Positions 15,193-23,772 are shown, counted from the first letter of the stretch. The stretch: 35,306 bases of DNA from an uncultured Albidovulum sp. (GCA_913064775.1 CAJYAD010000035.1:1-35306); one strand, 5' to 3'. Numbers and translations are program-made. Notes: generated by a model from the letters alone, not told the origin.

Positions 15193-16191
15193 TCAGCGCG
15201 CGCGGGTCGTGGGACGCGTGGCGAGAAGCACCTTGAAGGCCGATTTTCCAGCGACTTCCTCGACCTCGCGGAACAGCGTTGCAAGTGTGCGTTCATACGG
15301 CAGGTTGCGGTTCGCGACAAGCCAGAGCTGCCCCGAGCCGGTCAGCATCCGCGCCGCCGAAGTCAGGAAAGCCACGCCCAGCGCCGGATCCGCCGCGCGG
15401 CTGGTGTGGAACGGCGGGTTGGTCACGATCGCCTGAAACGGCGCACCGGTCCAGGGCTGGGTGGCGTCGGCCCAGTGAAACTGCGCCCGCGGATCGGTGA
15501 TGTTTTGCCGCGCGCAGTCAAGCGCGGCCTTCTCGGCCTCGATCAGATGCAGTTCCGCCACGCCCTGGCGCGACAGGATCGCACGGGACAGATACCCCCA
15601 GCCGGCGCCCAGATCGGCGATGCGGGCAGGCAGCTTTGCCGGCAGCGCCCCGGCCAGCAGGACCGAGGCCTTGTCGGGCCCGTCGGCCGAGAACACGCCC
15701 GGAAGGGTGACGAAGCCTTCCGCCACCTGCTGCGGGGTAGCCTGCCAGTCGGCGAAAACCGCCGCGCCGGGGTTTTCCAGGGCGAAGACCTTGCCATGGG
15801 CCTTGGACAGCGGTTCCGTCACCGGGGCACGGGCGCGCAGATCCTTCAGCATCGAATCGATGCCGTCGGTCTTTTGTCCATCGACCAGCAGCGCCGCGCC
15901 CCGGGGCAGATGCGCGGCGGCAGTGGCGATCAGCGCGCGGCCCTCGGCCCGGGCGCGGGGCAGGCAGACCAGCGCGGCGGCGTATTCGCCTTCGGGCGCG
16001 GCGCTTACCCGCAGGCCGCGACGCGTCAGGGCATCGTGATCGGGGCGAAAGCTTTGAATCACCTCGATCCGGTCGGCGGGCAGGGCCGAGAAATCCTCAT
16101 CCCCCCCGGGACGGAATAGCGCGATACGGCCCTCATCGGGCAGGCGAAGGGCGCCGGTCTCCAGCGCAAGCGAAAGTCGGGTGGAACGCAT
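15193..16191 (-). CDS. rsmC: Class I SAM-dependent RNA methyltransferase, RsmC/RlmG type
   Basis: 332 residues with the two-domain layout of 16S rRNA m2G1207 methyltransferase RsmC: a degenerate N-terminal methyltransferase-like domain (~1-150) and a catalytic C-terminal domain. SAM-binding motif I is IADLGAGWGYLS at 191-202, the acidic end of beta-2 is LHLIEAE near 215-220, and the catalytic NPPFH is at 258-262, typical of enzymes that methylate exocyclic amines of guanine. RsmC versus RlmG cannot be separated with certainty by eye. Positioned downstream of clpS on the same strand with a 24-bp gap, so the two may be transcribed together. Confidence 0.8.
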   Translation of the reverse strand: MRSTRLSLALETGALRLPDEGRIALFRPGGDEDFSALPADRIEVIQSFRPDHDALTRRGLRVSAAPEGEYAAALVCLPRARAEGRALIATAAAHLPRGAALLVDGQKTDGIDSMLKDLRARAPVTEPLSKAHGKVFALENPGAAVFADWQATPQQVAEGFVTLPGVFSADGPDKASVLLAGALPAKLPARIADLGAGWGYLSRAILSRQGVAELHLIEAEKAALDCARQNITDPRAQFHWADATQPWTGAPFQAIVTNPPFHTSRAADPALGVAFLTSAARMLTGSGQLWLVANRNLPYERTLATLFREVEEVAGKSAFKVLLATRPTTRAR

Positions 16192-16215
16192 GGTGTGCGG
16201 CCGCGCGGGGCGGCG

Positions 16216-16590
16216 CTACTCCTTTTCCATCGTGCATTGCAGCGGATGCTGGTGGCGGCGGGCGAAATCCATCACCTGCGCGACCTTGGTCTCGGCCACC
16301 TCGAACGAGAAGACGCCGACCACCGCCAGCCCCTTCTTGTGCACTGTCAGCATGATTTCGAACGCCTGAGCGTGGTTGATGCCGAAGAAACGCTCCAACA
16401 CATGAACGACGAATTCCATCGGTGTGTAATCGTCGTTGAGCAGCAATACCTTGTAAAGCGGCGGGCGCTGGGTGCGGGTCGTGGTCTGCGTCAGCAGCCC
16501 GCCCTCGCCCTCACGGTCGCCCGGACGATCGCCAGTACCGCCCTTCTGGGCGGACAGGGTAAGGCGCGAAAGGGTCGCCGGGAAAGTCAC
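16216..16590 (-). CDS. clpS: ATP-dependent Clp protease adaptor ClpS
   Basis: Delivers N-degron substrates (bulky hydrophobic N-terminal residues) to ClpAP. 124 residues: a flexible N-terminal extension (1-45), then the ClpS core with [20 protein letters not shown], where Asn52-Asp53-Asp54 forms the N-degron pocket, followed by [20 protein letters not shown]. The start is GTG at 16590 with GGAG 8 nt upstream; most of the extension is poorly conserved, so the exact start is not firm. No clpA follows in this window. A TATATT on the minus strand (16634-16629) could be its -10 box. Divergent from pyrF. Confidence 0.93.
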   Translation of the reverse strand: MTFPATLSRLTLSAQKGGTGDRPGDREGEGGLLTQTTTRTQRPPLYKVLLLNDDYTPMEFVVHVLERFFGINHAQAFEIMLTVHKKGLAVVGVFSFEVAETKVAQVMDFARRHQHPLQCTMEKE

Positions 16591-16747
16591 TAGGCAGGCT
16601 CCGGTTCGAAGGGTCGGTTCGAAGGCTCAATATAACCTGCTCAGCGCATGAGAAAAGGGGCGCGTGGCCGCAGTCGTCATTCCAGGTCGCTTGCCCGGGT
16701 CTGCCAGCTTCGCTAGAACCGCGCAACCCCGGCAAAAGGATCCGATC

Positions 16748-17497
16748 ATGAACTCAAGCCCCCTTCCGGACCCTGCGGGGCATTCCGTGGCCGATGACCG
16801 GCTGATCATGGCGCTAGACGTGCCGAACGTGATCGAGGGGCTGGAGCTGGCCGGGCGCATCGGCAATGCGGTCAGCTTCTACAAAATCGGGCTGGGGATG
16901 CTGGCTGGCGGCGGCATGGCGCTGGCGAATGAGTTGAAGGCCGAGTACGGCAAGCGCATCTTTCTGGATCTGAAGCTGTTCGACATCGGCGCAACGATCG
17001 AGGCGGCGGTGCGCGGGATCGCGCAATTCGATCTGGATTTCCTGACCGTGCATGGCGATCCGCAAGTGGTGCGCGCAGCCCAAGAGGGCAAGCGTGGCAC
17101 CGATCTGAAGATCCTGGCGGTGACGGTGCTGACCTCGCTCGACCGGGCGGATCTGGATGCCAACATGATCCGCCCCGGCGAGGTGACCGAGATCACCGTC
17201 GAACGGGCGGCGCGGGCGCTGGCGGCGGGGGCGGACGGGGTGATCGCCTCGCCCGCCGAGGCCGCCCAGATCCGGGCGCTGCCCGAGGCCGCAGGCAAGC
17301 TGATCGTGACGCCGGGCGTGCGCCCCGCGGGCGCGGCGCTGGGGGATCAGAAGCGGGTGGCGACGCCGGCCGAGGCGATCGCGCGCGGTGCCGACCATGT
17401 GGTCGTGGGGCGGCCGATCCGGTCGGCTGCGGATCCGAAGGCCGCGGCGCTTGCCGTGGTGGCCGAGATCCGGGCCGCGCGGGCGGGCCGGCCCTAG
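16748..17497 (+). CDS. pyrF: Orotidine 5'-phosphate decarboxylase
   Basis: Last step of de novo UMP synthesis (OMP to UMP plus CO2). 249 residues, TIM barrel. Active-site residues: Asp24 in MALDVP, Lys46 in FYKIG, and the DxKxxD motif in FLDLKLFDIGAT (Asp74, Lys76, Asp79). The end has TPGVRP and GADHVVVGRPI, the phosphate-binding loops. The ATG at 16748 is chosen over an upstream in-frame start because AAGGA lies 7 nt before it and the upstream frame is the divergent promoter region with clpS. Confidence 0.95.
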   Translation: MNSSPLPDPAGHSVADDRLIMALDVPNVIEGLELAGRIGNAVSFYKIGLGMLAGGGMALANELKAEYGKRIFLDLKLFDIGATIEAAVRGIAQFDLDFLTVHGDPQVVRAAQEGKRGTDLKILAVTVLTSLDRADLDANMIRPGEVTEITVERAARALAAGADGVIASPAEAAQIRALPEAAGKLIVTPGVRPAGAALGDQKRVATPAEAIARGADHVVVGRPIRSAADPKAAALAVVAEIRAARAGRP

Positions 17498-17798
17498 AGA
17501 ACCAGAACCGACCCACCGGGCCCACGCCGGCGGAAATTGCCGCGCTGGCCGACTGCCTGACCCGCCTGGGGCGTGGGGCCGGCAGCATCCACAAGGCGGG
17601 CGCGTCGGCTATGCCCTTCGCAGGCCCGCGATGTCTGGAAAACCCCCGGCAGCCGGATCGGGTTCAGCCCGCCCGCCTGCCCCGGCAAAGCCTTGCCGGA
17701 ATCGCCCGGACGGGTCGGCGGGGTCCGGCCGGATTTGGGCCGGGGTCCGGCCGAGGCCGATCCAGGGATCGTGCCTGCCCCCCCGGCGAACCGGCGGT
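17498..17798. other. 301-bp gap between convergent pyrF and nfeD; no gene supported
   Basis: No ORF here has a family match, a good ribosome-binding site and a plausible length at once. One plus frame reads TGPTPAEIAALADCLTRLG (from about 17518), which looks protein-like, but it has no start codon and runs on into Pro/Arg-rich sequence. Two 13-bp direct repeats CGGGGTCCGGCCG lie at 17719-17731 and 17741-17753, 22 bp apart. The stretch may be a decayed gene; that is a guess. Confidence 0.5.
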
Positions 17799-18086
17799 TC
17801 AGTTGTCGTTGATGTCGTCGTGGATGATCCGCACCTGACCCTTGCGCAGCCCGAAGACCGCGCGCAGCCCCAGCCAGGCGATCAGCGACAGCAGCCCGAA
17901 AACCAGGAAATGCCGAAACAGATCAACCCCCATCCAGGCCGCGGGCGGCAGGCCAGACCACAGAATCAGCCCGGTCAGCGCGGCGCCGATCGCGAAGCCG
18001 AGGAAGACGAAGACGGGCACCAGGATCTCAAAGATCCCCAGCAGCAGCCCGCCAACCACCCAGACCCACCAATCCGTCCAACTCAT
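17799..18086 (-). CDS. NfeD-family short membrane protein
   Basis: 95 residues. An N-terminal hydrophobic region with WVVGGLLLGIFEILVPVF and FLGFAIGAALTGLIL forms at least two membrane segments, and a third hydrophobic stretch (FLVFGLLSLIAWLGL) follows; the C-terminus is hydrophilic (GQVRIIHDDINDN). This is the short NfeD type without the serine-protease domain, which partners SPFH proteins in membrane microdomains. Its ATG overlaps the qmcA-like stop by four bases (ATGA), so the pair is coupled. It lacks the full OB-fold domain seen in longer members. Confidence 0.85.
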   Translation of the reverse strand: MSWTDWWVWVVGGLLLGIFEILVPVFVFLGFAIGAALTGLILWSGLPPAAWMGVDLFRHFLVFGLLSLIAWLGLRAVFGLRKGQVRIIHDDINDN

Positions 18087-18970
18087 GCGCCCCCCTTGCC
18101 CCTCAGCATCTTGAAGGCATCGCCGAAGGCCTCTAGCGCGTTCGCCGGCACAAAGATCGTCTGCTTGCCGGCGCCCTGCCCCACGGCGGTCAGCGCCTCG
18201 ACCTGCTTCAGCGCAACCTGATATTGCGCCGCCTCAAGCCCGTTGTCGGCGATCGCCTTGGCGACGACCTGGGTCGCGTAGCCCTCGGCATCGGCGCTGA
18301 TCCGGCGAGCCTCGGCCGCCTTCTGCGCGGCGTAGAGGTCGGCGTCGGCCTTCAGCTCAATCGCGCGTTTGAGGCCCTCGGCCTCGGTCACATGGGCGCG
18401 GCGCGCGCGCTCGGAATTCAGCTGCTGCAGCATCGCCTCGCGGGTCTGCTGATCAAGGTTCACGTCAAGGATCTCGGCCCGGGTGACCTCAATCCCCCAG
18501 TCCTCGACCGCATAGGCGACCTGGGTCTTGATCTGGTCGATCAGTTGCTGGCGGTTCGACTGCACCTCGTCGAGGTCCATCTCGCCGATCCCGGCGCGCA
18601 CGATCCCCGCCACGGTGGTCGAGATCGCACCATCCACGTCGCGGATGCGGTAGACCGTCTTTTCCGGTTCGAGAATGCGGTAGAAGACGCTGGTTTCCAC
18701 CTTCACCAGCACGTTGTCCTTGGTGATTGCGTCCTGTTCGGCATTCGGCAGCTGGCGCTCCAGGATCGAGATCTTGTGCGCCACCCGGTCAAGGAACGGC
18801 ACGATGAAGTTGATGCCGGGGCCAAGCACGGCGCGCAGCCGGCCGAAACGCTCGACCACATGCTTTTCCGATTGCGACACGATGTTCACCGCTTTCCAGA
18901 CCGAAAGGATGACCAGCGCGGCAAGGAAGAGTGTCACCCCGTTGGTGGCGAGAAATTCATTGATGTCCAT
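18083..18970 (-). CDS. qmcA: SPFH/band-7 (stomatin-like) protein, QmcA type
   Basis: 295 residues: one N-terminal membrane segment (VTLFLAALVILSVW, ~12-25), the SPFH domain (~28-190; SEKHVVERFGRLRAVLGPGINF, ISILERQLPNAEQ), then a long Ala/Glu-rich helical region (ERARRAHVTEAEGLKRA) typical of oligomerising stomatins. Family members scaffold membrane microdomains with NfeD proteins, and nfeD follows directly with an ATGA overlap. The ATG at 18970 has GAGG 6 nt upstream; an in-frame TTG at 18982 would place the Shine-Dalgarno inside the gene. Confidence 0.92.
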   Translation of the reverse strand: MDINEFLATNGVTLFLAALVILSVWKAVNIVSQSEKHVVERFGRLRAVLGPGINFIVPFLDRVAHKISILERQLPNAEQDAITKDNVLVKVETSVFYRILEPEKTVYRIRDVDGAISTTVAGIVRAGIGEMDLDEVQSNRQQLIDQIKTQVAYAVEDWGIEVTRAEILDVNLDQQTREAMLQQLNSERARRAHVTEAEGLKRAIELKADADLYAAQKAAEARRISADAEGYATQVVAKAIADNGLEAAQYQVALKQVEALTAVGQGAGKQTIFVPANALEAFGDAFKMLRGKGGA

Positions 18971-19087
18971 GACTTGCCTCAAAAACCTGGCCGTTGCCCG
19001 ACCTGCGGGGCAAGTATGCCTCTAAACCGGGGCCGTGGGCAAGTTCGGCGCCAGCCGGCGGCCGGCACACGGGCCGCTCACGCGACC

Positions 19088-19115
19088 TTGCATGCGCCGA
19101 AGGCGGCACTATGCT
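19088..19115 (+). promoter_or_regulatory. Promoter of the thiamine importer operon
   Basis: TTGCAT at 19088-19093 and TATGCT at 19110-19115, 16 bp apart. The predicted start site falls at about 19121-19123, exactly where the riboswitch P1 stem begins, which is good support for this promoter. Confidence 0.6.
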
Positions 19116-19120
19116 GGGCC

Positions 19121-19205
19121 CACCTCGGGGTGCCCCCAAGCCGGGCTGAGATGCGATCGCGAACCCGTTGAACCTGAACCGGCTAAAACCGGCGGAGGGA
19201 AGGTG
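19121..19205 (+). ncRNA. TPP riboswitch (THI box)
   Basis: The conserved THI elements occur in order: CGGGGTGCC near 19126, GGGCTGAGAT at 19143-19152, CCCGTTGAACCTGAACCGG at 19164-19182 and CGGAGGGAAGGTG at 19193-19205. Helix P1 closes as CACCT (19121-19125) with AGGTG (19201-19205). P3a and P5 are short, as in proteobacterial examples. It senses thiamine pyrophosphate and represses the downstream genes, here thiB-thiP-thiQ. The 48-nt expression platform contains an anti-Shine-Dalgarno rather than a terminator, so control is probably at translation initiation. Confidence 0.95.
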
Positions 19206-19214
19206 ACAGGGTGA

Positions 19215-19248
19215 TCCTCCACTGCCCCCGGCCGCCGCGAAAGGAGGA
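19215..19248 (+). promoter_or_regulatory. Expression platform: anti-Shine-Dalgarno arm and thiB ribosome-binding site
   Basis: TCCTCC at 19215-19220 is the exact complement of GGAGGA at 19243-19248, the thiB Shine-Dalgarno, giving a 6-bp hairpin that would block ribosome access. The same CCTCC (19216-19220) can instead pair with GGAGG at 19194-19198 inside the aptamer. With TPP bound, the aptamer holds its own GGAGG and the arm is free to mask the ribosome-binding site. No T-run follows, arguing against a terminator. Confidence 0.65.
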
Positions 19249-19252
19249 ACGC

Positions 19253-20245
19253 ATGAAACTTCCGATGCTTGCCGCGGGACTACTGGCGCTTGTGCTCGGC
19301 TCTGCCGCGCAGGCCGAGGAAAAGCCCGTGCTGACCGTCTACACCTATGACAGCTTCGCCTCGAAATGGGGCCCCGGGCCCGAGGTGAAGACCGCCTTCG
19401 AGAAAACCTGCGGCTGCACGCTGAAATTCGTCACCGCCGGCGATGGCGCGGCACTTCTGTCGCGCATCCGGCTGGAGGGCAAGCGCACCAAGGCCGATGT
19501 GGTGATCGGGCTGGACACCTCGCTGACCGCGGCGGCGCACAAGACCGGGCTTTTCGCCGCTCACGCATCGCTGCCGAAGCTGGACATGCCGGTGAAATGG
19601 ACCGATCCCACCTTCGTGCCCTTCGATTGGGGCTGGTTCGCCTTCGTCTACGACAAGACCAAGGTGAAGAACGTCCCCCACAGCTTCGAGGAACTGGCGA
19701 AGTCGAACCTGAAGGTGGTGATCGAGGATCCGCGCTCTTCGACCCCCGGGCTGGGGCTGCTCTTGTGGGTCAAGAAAGTTTACGGCGACAAGGCGGGGGC
19801 GATGTGGAAATCGCTGGCGCACAACATCGTCACGGTCACGCCGGGATGGGATCAGGCCTATGGCATGTTCCTGAAGGGCGAGGCCGACATGGTGCTAAGC
19901 TATACCACCTCGCCCGCCTATCACATCAATGTCGAACATGACGACAGCAAGGGCGCCGCGCTGTTCGACAAGGGCAATTACATGGAGGTCGAGGTCGCCG
20001 GCAAGATCGCCGGCACCAAGCACCCCAAGCTGGCCAACGCCTTCATGCATTTCATCACCACCGAGGCCTTCCAGAAGCTGATCCCCACGACCAACTGGAT
20101 GTATCCGGTGATCAAGCTGTCGACGCCGCTGCCCAAGGGCTTCGATGAATACCGGCCGAAGATCTCGCTGCTCTACCCCTCGGCGGAGGTGCCGAAGATC
20201 AAGGACAAGGCGCTGGCGGAATGGCGCGACGCGCTCAGCCAGTAG
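19253..20245 (+). CDS. thiB: Thiamine ABC transporter, periplasmic binding protein
   Basis: 330 residues with a Sec signal peptide (KLPMLAAGLLALVLGSAAQA, cleavage near residue 22) and a type II binding-protein fold. ThiB-like stretches: LTVYTYDSFASKWGPG at the mature N-terminus, DVVIGLD, FVPFDWGWFAFVYDK, IEDPRSSTPGLGLLLW, and SYTTSPAYH near the ligand site. It binds thiamine, TMP or TPP in the periplasm and delivers it to ThiP. The ATG at 19253 has AAGGAGG 5 nt upstream; this ribosome-binding site is the target of the riboswitch platform. First gene of thiBPQ; the next gene starts inside its last codons. Confidence 0.95.
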   Translation: MKLPMLAAGLLALVLGSAAQAEEKPVLTVYTYDSFASKWGPGPEVKTAFEKTCGCTLKFVTAGDGAALLSRIRLEGKRTKADVVIGLDTSLTAAAHKTGLFAAHASLPKLDMPVKWTDPTFVPFDWGWFAFVYDKTKVKNVPHSFEELAKSNLKVVIEDPRSSTPGLGLLLWVKKVYGDKAGAMWKSLAHNIVTVTPGWDQAYGMFLKGEADMVLSYTTSPAYHINVEHDDSKGAALFDKGNYMEVEVAGKIAGTKHPKLANAFMHFITTEAFQKLIPTTNWMYPVIKLSTPLPKGFDEYRPKISLLYPSAEVPKIKDKALAEWRDALSQ

Positions 20246-21789
20246 GGCGCTACGCGGGCGGCGCCACGGCCCTGGGGCTGGTGGCGCTGACGCTGGGCAC
20301 GCTGGGCGCCGTCGCCTGGCGCGCGGGCAGCGCGGGGGGGCTGACGGGCGGGCTGGGGCCTGCCGACTGGGCCGCGCTGCGCTTCACGCTGCTGCAAGCG
20401 GGGCTGTCGGCGGCGCTTTCGGTGGCGCTGGCGGTGCCGGTGGCGCGGGCGCTGGCGCGGCGGTGGTTTTTCGGACGCCGCGCGCTGATCGCGCTGATGG
20501 GGGCGCCGTTCATCCTGCCGGTGATCGTGGCGGTGCTGGGGCTGCTGGCCGTCTTCGGGCGCGGCGGGATCCTGAATGCGGGTCTGGCCGCCCTTGGCCT
20601 CGCGCCGCTGTCGATCTACGGGCTGCACGGGGTGATCCTGGGCAATGTCTTCTTCAACCTGCCGCTGGCGGTGCGGCTGATCCTGCAGGGCTGGCTGTCG
20701 ATCCCGGCGGAACGTTTTCGTCTGGCCGCCGCGCTGGGCTTTGCTCCGGCCGAGATCGCGCGCCAGATCGAACGCCCGATGCTGCGAGAGATCGTGCCCG
20801 GCGCGGCGCTGGCGATCTTCCTGATCTGCCTGACCTCCTTCGCCATCGCGCTGACGCTGGGCGGCGGGCCCCGCGCCACCACCATCGAGCTTGCGATCTA
20901 TCAGGCCTTCCGCTTCGATTTCGACCTTGGACATGCCGCCACGCTGGCGGCGCTGCAATTCGCGATCTCGGGCGCGGCGATGTTGCTGGCCCTGCGCCTG
21001 ACCCTGCCGCAGGCCAGTGCCGCCGGCCTTGACCGCCCGGTCGAACGCTGGGATGCCGCAAGCCCCTGGCTGCGCGCCCAGGACGCCGTGCTGACCACGC
21101 TGGCCGCGCTGTTCCTGCTGACGCCGCTGGCGCTGATCGTGACGCAGGGCCTGCCCACGCTGCTAACGCTGCCGGGGATCGTCTGGACCTCGGCGCTGAA
21201 TTCGCTGGTGGTGGCGCTGGCCTCGGCAGGGCTGGCCACGGCGGCGGCGCTTGCCCTGGCGCTGGCGATCACCGGCCCCCGCCCTGCCCTCTATGAGGCC
21301 GCGGGGATGCTGCCGCTGGCGACATCGCCGCTGGTGCTGGGCACCGGGCTGTTCCTGATCCTCAACCCGGTGGTCGACCCTTCCCGTCTGGCGCTGGCGG
21401 TCACCGCGCTGTCGAATGCCGCGGTGGCGCTGCCCTTCGGGCTGCGCGCGCTGGTGCCCGCGCTGCGCGAGGTCGAGGCCAGTCATGGCCGGCTGGCCGA
21501 TGCGCTGGGGATGCAGGGCCTTGCCCGGCTGCGCCTGCTGATCCTGCCGCGCCTGCGCCGGCCGCTGGGCTTTTCCATGGGCCTTGCTGCGGCGCTGTCG
21601 ATGGGGGATCTGGGGGTCGTGACGCTGTTCGCCCCGCCCGAAGGCGGCACCCTGCCGCTACAGCTTTACCGGCTGATGGGCGCCTACCGGATGAACGATG
21701 CAGCGGGGGCGGCGCTTTTGCTTTTGATCCTCAGCTTCGCGCTGTTCTGGATCTTCGACCGCGGAGGCCGCGCCGATGCTGAAGCTTGA
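20221..21789 (+). CDS. thiP: Thiamine ABC transporter, permease
   Basis: 522 residues, a fused double permease with about 12 membrane segments in two similar halves, as expected of ThiP (Fbp/ThiP-type permeases). Each half carries an EAA-like cytoplasmic loop that contacts the ATPase: RFRLAAALGFAPAEIARQIERP (around residue 163) and HGRLADALGMQGLARLRLLILP in the second half. The ATG at 20221 overlaps the thiB end by 25 nt and the 3' end overlaps thiQ by 14 nt, so translation is coupled through the whole operon. Confidence 0.94.
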   Translation: MARRAQPVGRYAGGATALGLVALTLGTLGAVAWRAGSAGGLTGGLGPADWAALRFTLLQAGLSAALSVALAVPVARALARRWFFGRRALIALMGAPFILPVIVAVLGLLAVFGRGGILNAGLAALGLAPLSIYGLHGVILGNVFFNLPLAVRLILQGWLSIPAERFRLAAALGFAPAEIARQIERPMLREIVPGAALAIFLICLTSFAIALTLGGGPRATTIELAIYQAFRFDFDLGHAATLAALQFAISGAAMLLALRLTLPQASAAGLDRPVERWDAASPWLRAQDAVLTTLAALFLLTPLALIVTQGLPTLLTLPGIVWTSALNSLVVALASAGLATAAALALALAITGPRPALYEAAGMLPLATSPLVLGTGLFLILNPVVDPSRLALAVTALSNAAVALPFGLRALVPALREVEASHGRLADALGMQGLARLRLLILPRLRRPLGFSMGLAAALSMGDLGVVTLFAPPEGGTLPLQLYRLMGAYRMNDAAGAALLLLILSFALFWIFDRGGRADAEA

Positions 21790-22474
21790 AAACCTGCGCC
21801 TCACGCAGGGAGACTGGACGCTGGAGGCCGATCTTGGCCTGCCTGCGGGCACCCGCTGCGCGCTGATCGGCCCCTCGGGCGCCGGGAAATCGACGCTTCT
21901 GGGCGCGATCGCCGGCTTCGTGCCGCCCGCCCGGGGCCGCATCCTGTGGCAGGGGCAGGATCTGGGATCGCAGGCGCCGGGCGCGCGGCCGGTCAGTATC
22001 CTGTTTCAGGACAACAATCTTTTCCCGCATCTGACGACGGCGCAGAACGTGGGGCTGGGGCTGCGCCCGAACCTGCGCCTGACAGCTGATGAGCACGCCC
22101 GGGTGGCCGAGGCGCTAGCCCGCACCGGGTTGCAGGACTTTGGCGCGCGCAAGCCTGCCGCGCTTTCGGGAGGGCAGCAAAGCCGGGTGGCGCTGGCGCG
22201 GGCACTGCTGCGGGCGCGGCCGCTGTTGCTGCTGGATGAACCCTTCGCGGCGCTGGGTCCGGCGCTGCGTGCTGAAATGCTGGATCTGGTCGCCCGGATC
22301 TGCGCCGAAACCGGGGCGACGCTGCTGATGGTCAGCCATGATCCCGGCGACGCGTGCCGCATCGCCGACCAGACCATCGTGGTCGCCGACGGCCGCGCCG
22401 CGCCCCCCGAACCGACCGAGGCGCTGTTCGCCGACCCGCCCGAGGCGCTGCGGCGCTATCTGGGCGAGGGCTGA
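21776..22474 (+). CDS. thiQ: Thiamine ABC transporter, ATP-binding protein
   Basis: 232 residues. Walker A GPSGAGKST at 32-40, Q-loop in ILFQDNNLFPHLT, signature LSGGQQSRVALARAL, Walker B LLLLDEP and switch His in LLMVSHDPGDA. It powers thiamine uptake through ThiP. One oddity: the D-loop after Walker B reads FAALGPALR where most ABC ATPases, including ThiQ, have S-A-L-D-P; the conserved Asp is Gly. The gene begins inside the end of thiP and ends 8 nt from the convergent amidohydrolase gene. Confidence 0.94.
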   Translation: MLKLENLRLTQGDWTLEADLGLPAGTRCALIGPSGAGKSTLLGAIAGFVPPARGRILWQGQDLGSQAPGARPVSILFQDNNLFPHLTTAQNVGLGLRPNLRLTADEHARVAEALARTGLQDFGARKPAALSGGQQSRVALARALLRARPLLLLDEPFAALGPALRAEMLDLVARICAETGATLLMVSHDPGDACRIADQTIVVADGRAAPPEPTEALFADPPEALRRYLGEG

Positions 22475-22482
22475 ACCTCGCC

Positions 22483-23682
22483 TTACCCCAGCAGATCGCG
22501 CAGGGTGCGGTGGAAGATCCGCGTGCCTTGCGCGATCAGGCTGTCGGGGAAATCGTAATCGGGATTGTGCAGCGCCGGCCGGTCGCGCCCCGCACCCAGC
22601 AGGAACATCGCCGACCGCGCCACCGCACCGAACCGGCCGAAATCCTCGGAGGCGCGCATCGGCAGGTTCTGCGCGTCATGCGCGATGCCCTCGGCCGCCA
22701 GCGCGGCGCGCAATCGGGCCACGGCCTCGGGGTGGTTGCGGCAGGCAAGGAACAGATCGTGTTCGGAAAAGCTGATCTTCAGCCCCGCGGCCCGGGCCTC
22801 GGCGCAGGCGATCTCCTTCGCGCTTGCCAGCAGGTCGTGCAGGTCGTCATCCATCAGCGCGCGCAGCGTCAGCCACAGCTCGCCCGCGCCGGGGGCGACG
22901 CCGAAGGCCGGCGCGCCAAGCTGCGCATGGGTGATGGTCGCCAGCCGGAAGCCCGGCACCAGCGCGCCGCCGGACCCCAGCGCCGAAAGCGCCGGGATCA
23001 GCCGCGCGATCGCCGGGGCGGGCGACACCCCGTCCTCGGGCATCGAGGCATGGGCGGTGCGCCCGCTCAGCGCGATCCGCAACCCGACCGAGGCGCAATT
23101 CGCCGGCCCCTCGGCCAGCGAGACATGGCCCAGGGGAAGGCCGGGCATGTTGTGCAGCGCGAAGGCCCAATCGGGCGCGACCCGGTCGAAGGCGGGATCT
23201 TTCAGCACCAAAGCCGCCCCGGCGCCGGTTTCCTCGGCGGGCTGGAACAACAGCACCGCCCGGCCCCGCGCGGGGCGCTGGCGGCCCAGCAGCCGGGCCA
23301 GACCGATCAGGATCGTGGCATGGCCGTCATGGCCGCAAAGATGGCCCTTGCCGGGGGTTTCCGAACGATAGGGCAGCCCGCCGATCTCTTCGATCGGCAG
23401 TCCGTCCAACTCGGCCCGGATCAGCACGGTCGGCCCCGGCGCGGCGCCGGAAAAGACCGCGGCAACCCCGTGGCCGCCAAGGCCGGTCAGCACCTCATCC
23501 GGGGCTGTGGGGGCGAGGGCCTTCGCGATGGTGCGCGCGGTCTCGCATTCCTCGCCCGACAGCTCGGGGCGCCGGTGCAGGGCCTGGCGCAGCTCTGTCA
23601 GCTCGACGATGTCGCGCTTGCCCAGCCCCCGCGCCCCGTCTGGCGCCGTCGATTCCGCTTTGTCCCGCAAGGCCACCTCCAT
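22483..23682 (-). CDS. M20-family amidohydrolase (hippurate hydrolase/aminoacylase type)
   Basis: Zinc or manganese-dependent hydrolase that splits N-acyl amino acids or similar amides. Motifs: LRQALHRRPELSGEE at the start of the domain, CGHDGHATILIG (metal ligands Cys/His/His), PAEETGAGAA (Glu pair), the lid-domain SGRTAHASMPEDGVSP, and SEDFGRFG near the end. About 399 residues with the usual catalytic plus dimerisation (lid) layout. The start is ATG at 23682 with a weak AAAGACGG upstream; a TTG twelve bases inside (23670) has a better GGAGG at 5 nt and may be the true start. Substrate not determinable. Convergent with thiQ. Confidence 0.88.
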   Translation of the reverse strand: MEVALRDKAESTAPDGARGLGKRDIVELTELRQALHRRPELSGEECETARTIAKALAPTAPDEVLTGLGGHGVAAVFSGAAPGPTVLIRAELDGLPIEEIGGLPYRSETPGKGHLCGHDGHATILIGLARLLGRQRPARGRAVLLFQPAEETGAGAALVLKDPAFDRVAPDWAFALHNMPGLPLGHVSLAEGPANCASVGLRIALSGRTAHASMPEDGVSPAPAIARLIPALSALGSGGALVPGFRLATITHAQLGAPAFGVAPGAGELWLTLRALMDDDLHDLLASAKEIACAEARAAGLKISFSEHDLFLACRNHPEAVARLRAALAAEGIAHDAQNLPMRASEDFGRFGAVARSAMFLLGAGRDRPALHNPDYDFPDSLIAQGTRIFHRTLRDLLG

Positions 23683-23772
23683 CCGTCTTTCGGCAGCACT
23701 TACCAGCCCGGCACGCGGCGGCAAGGGTGGGATGGCAGTTGACCGCCTGGCGCCACGGTTGGTCGCCGCGCC

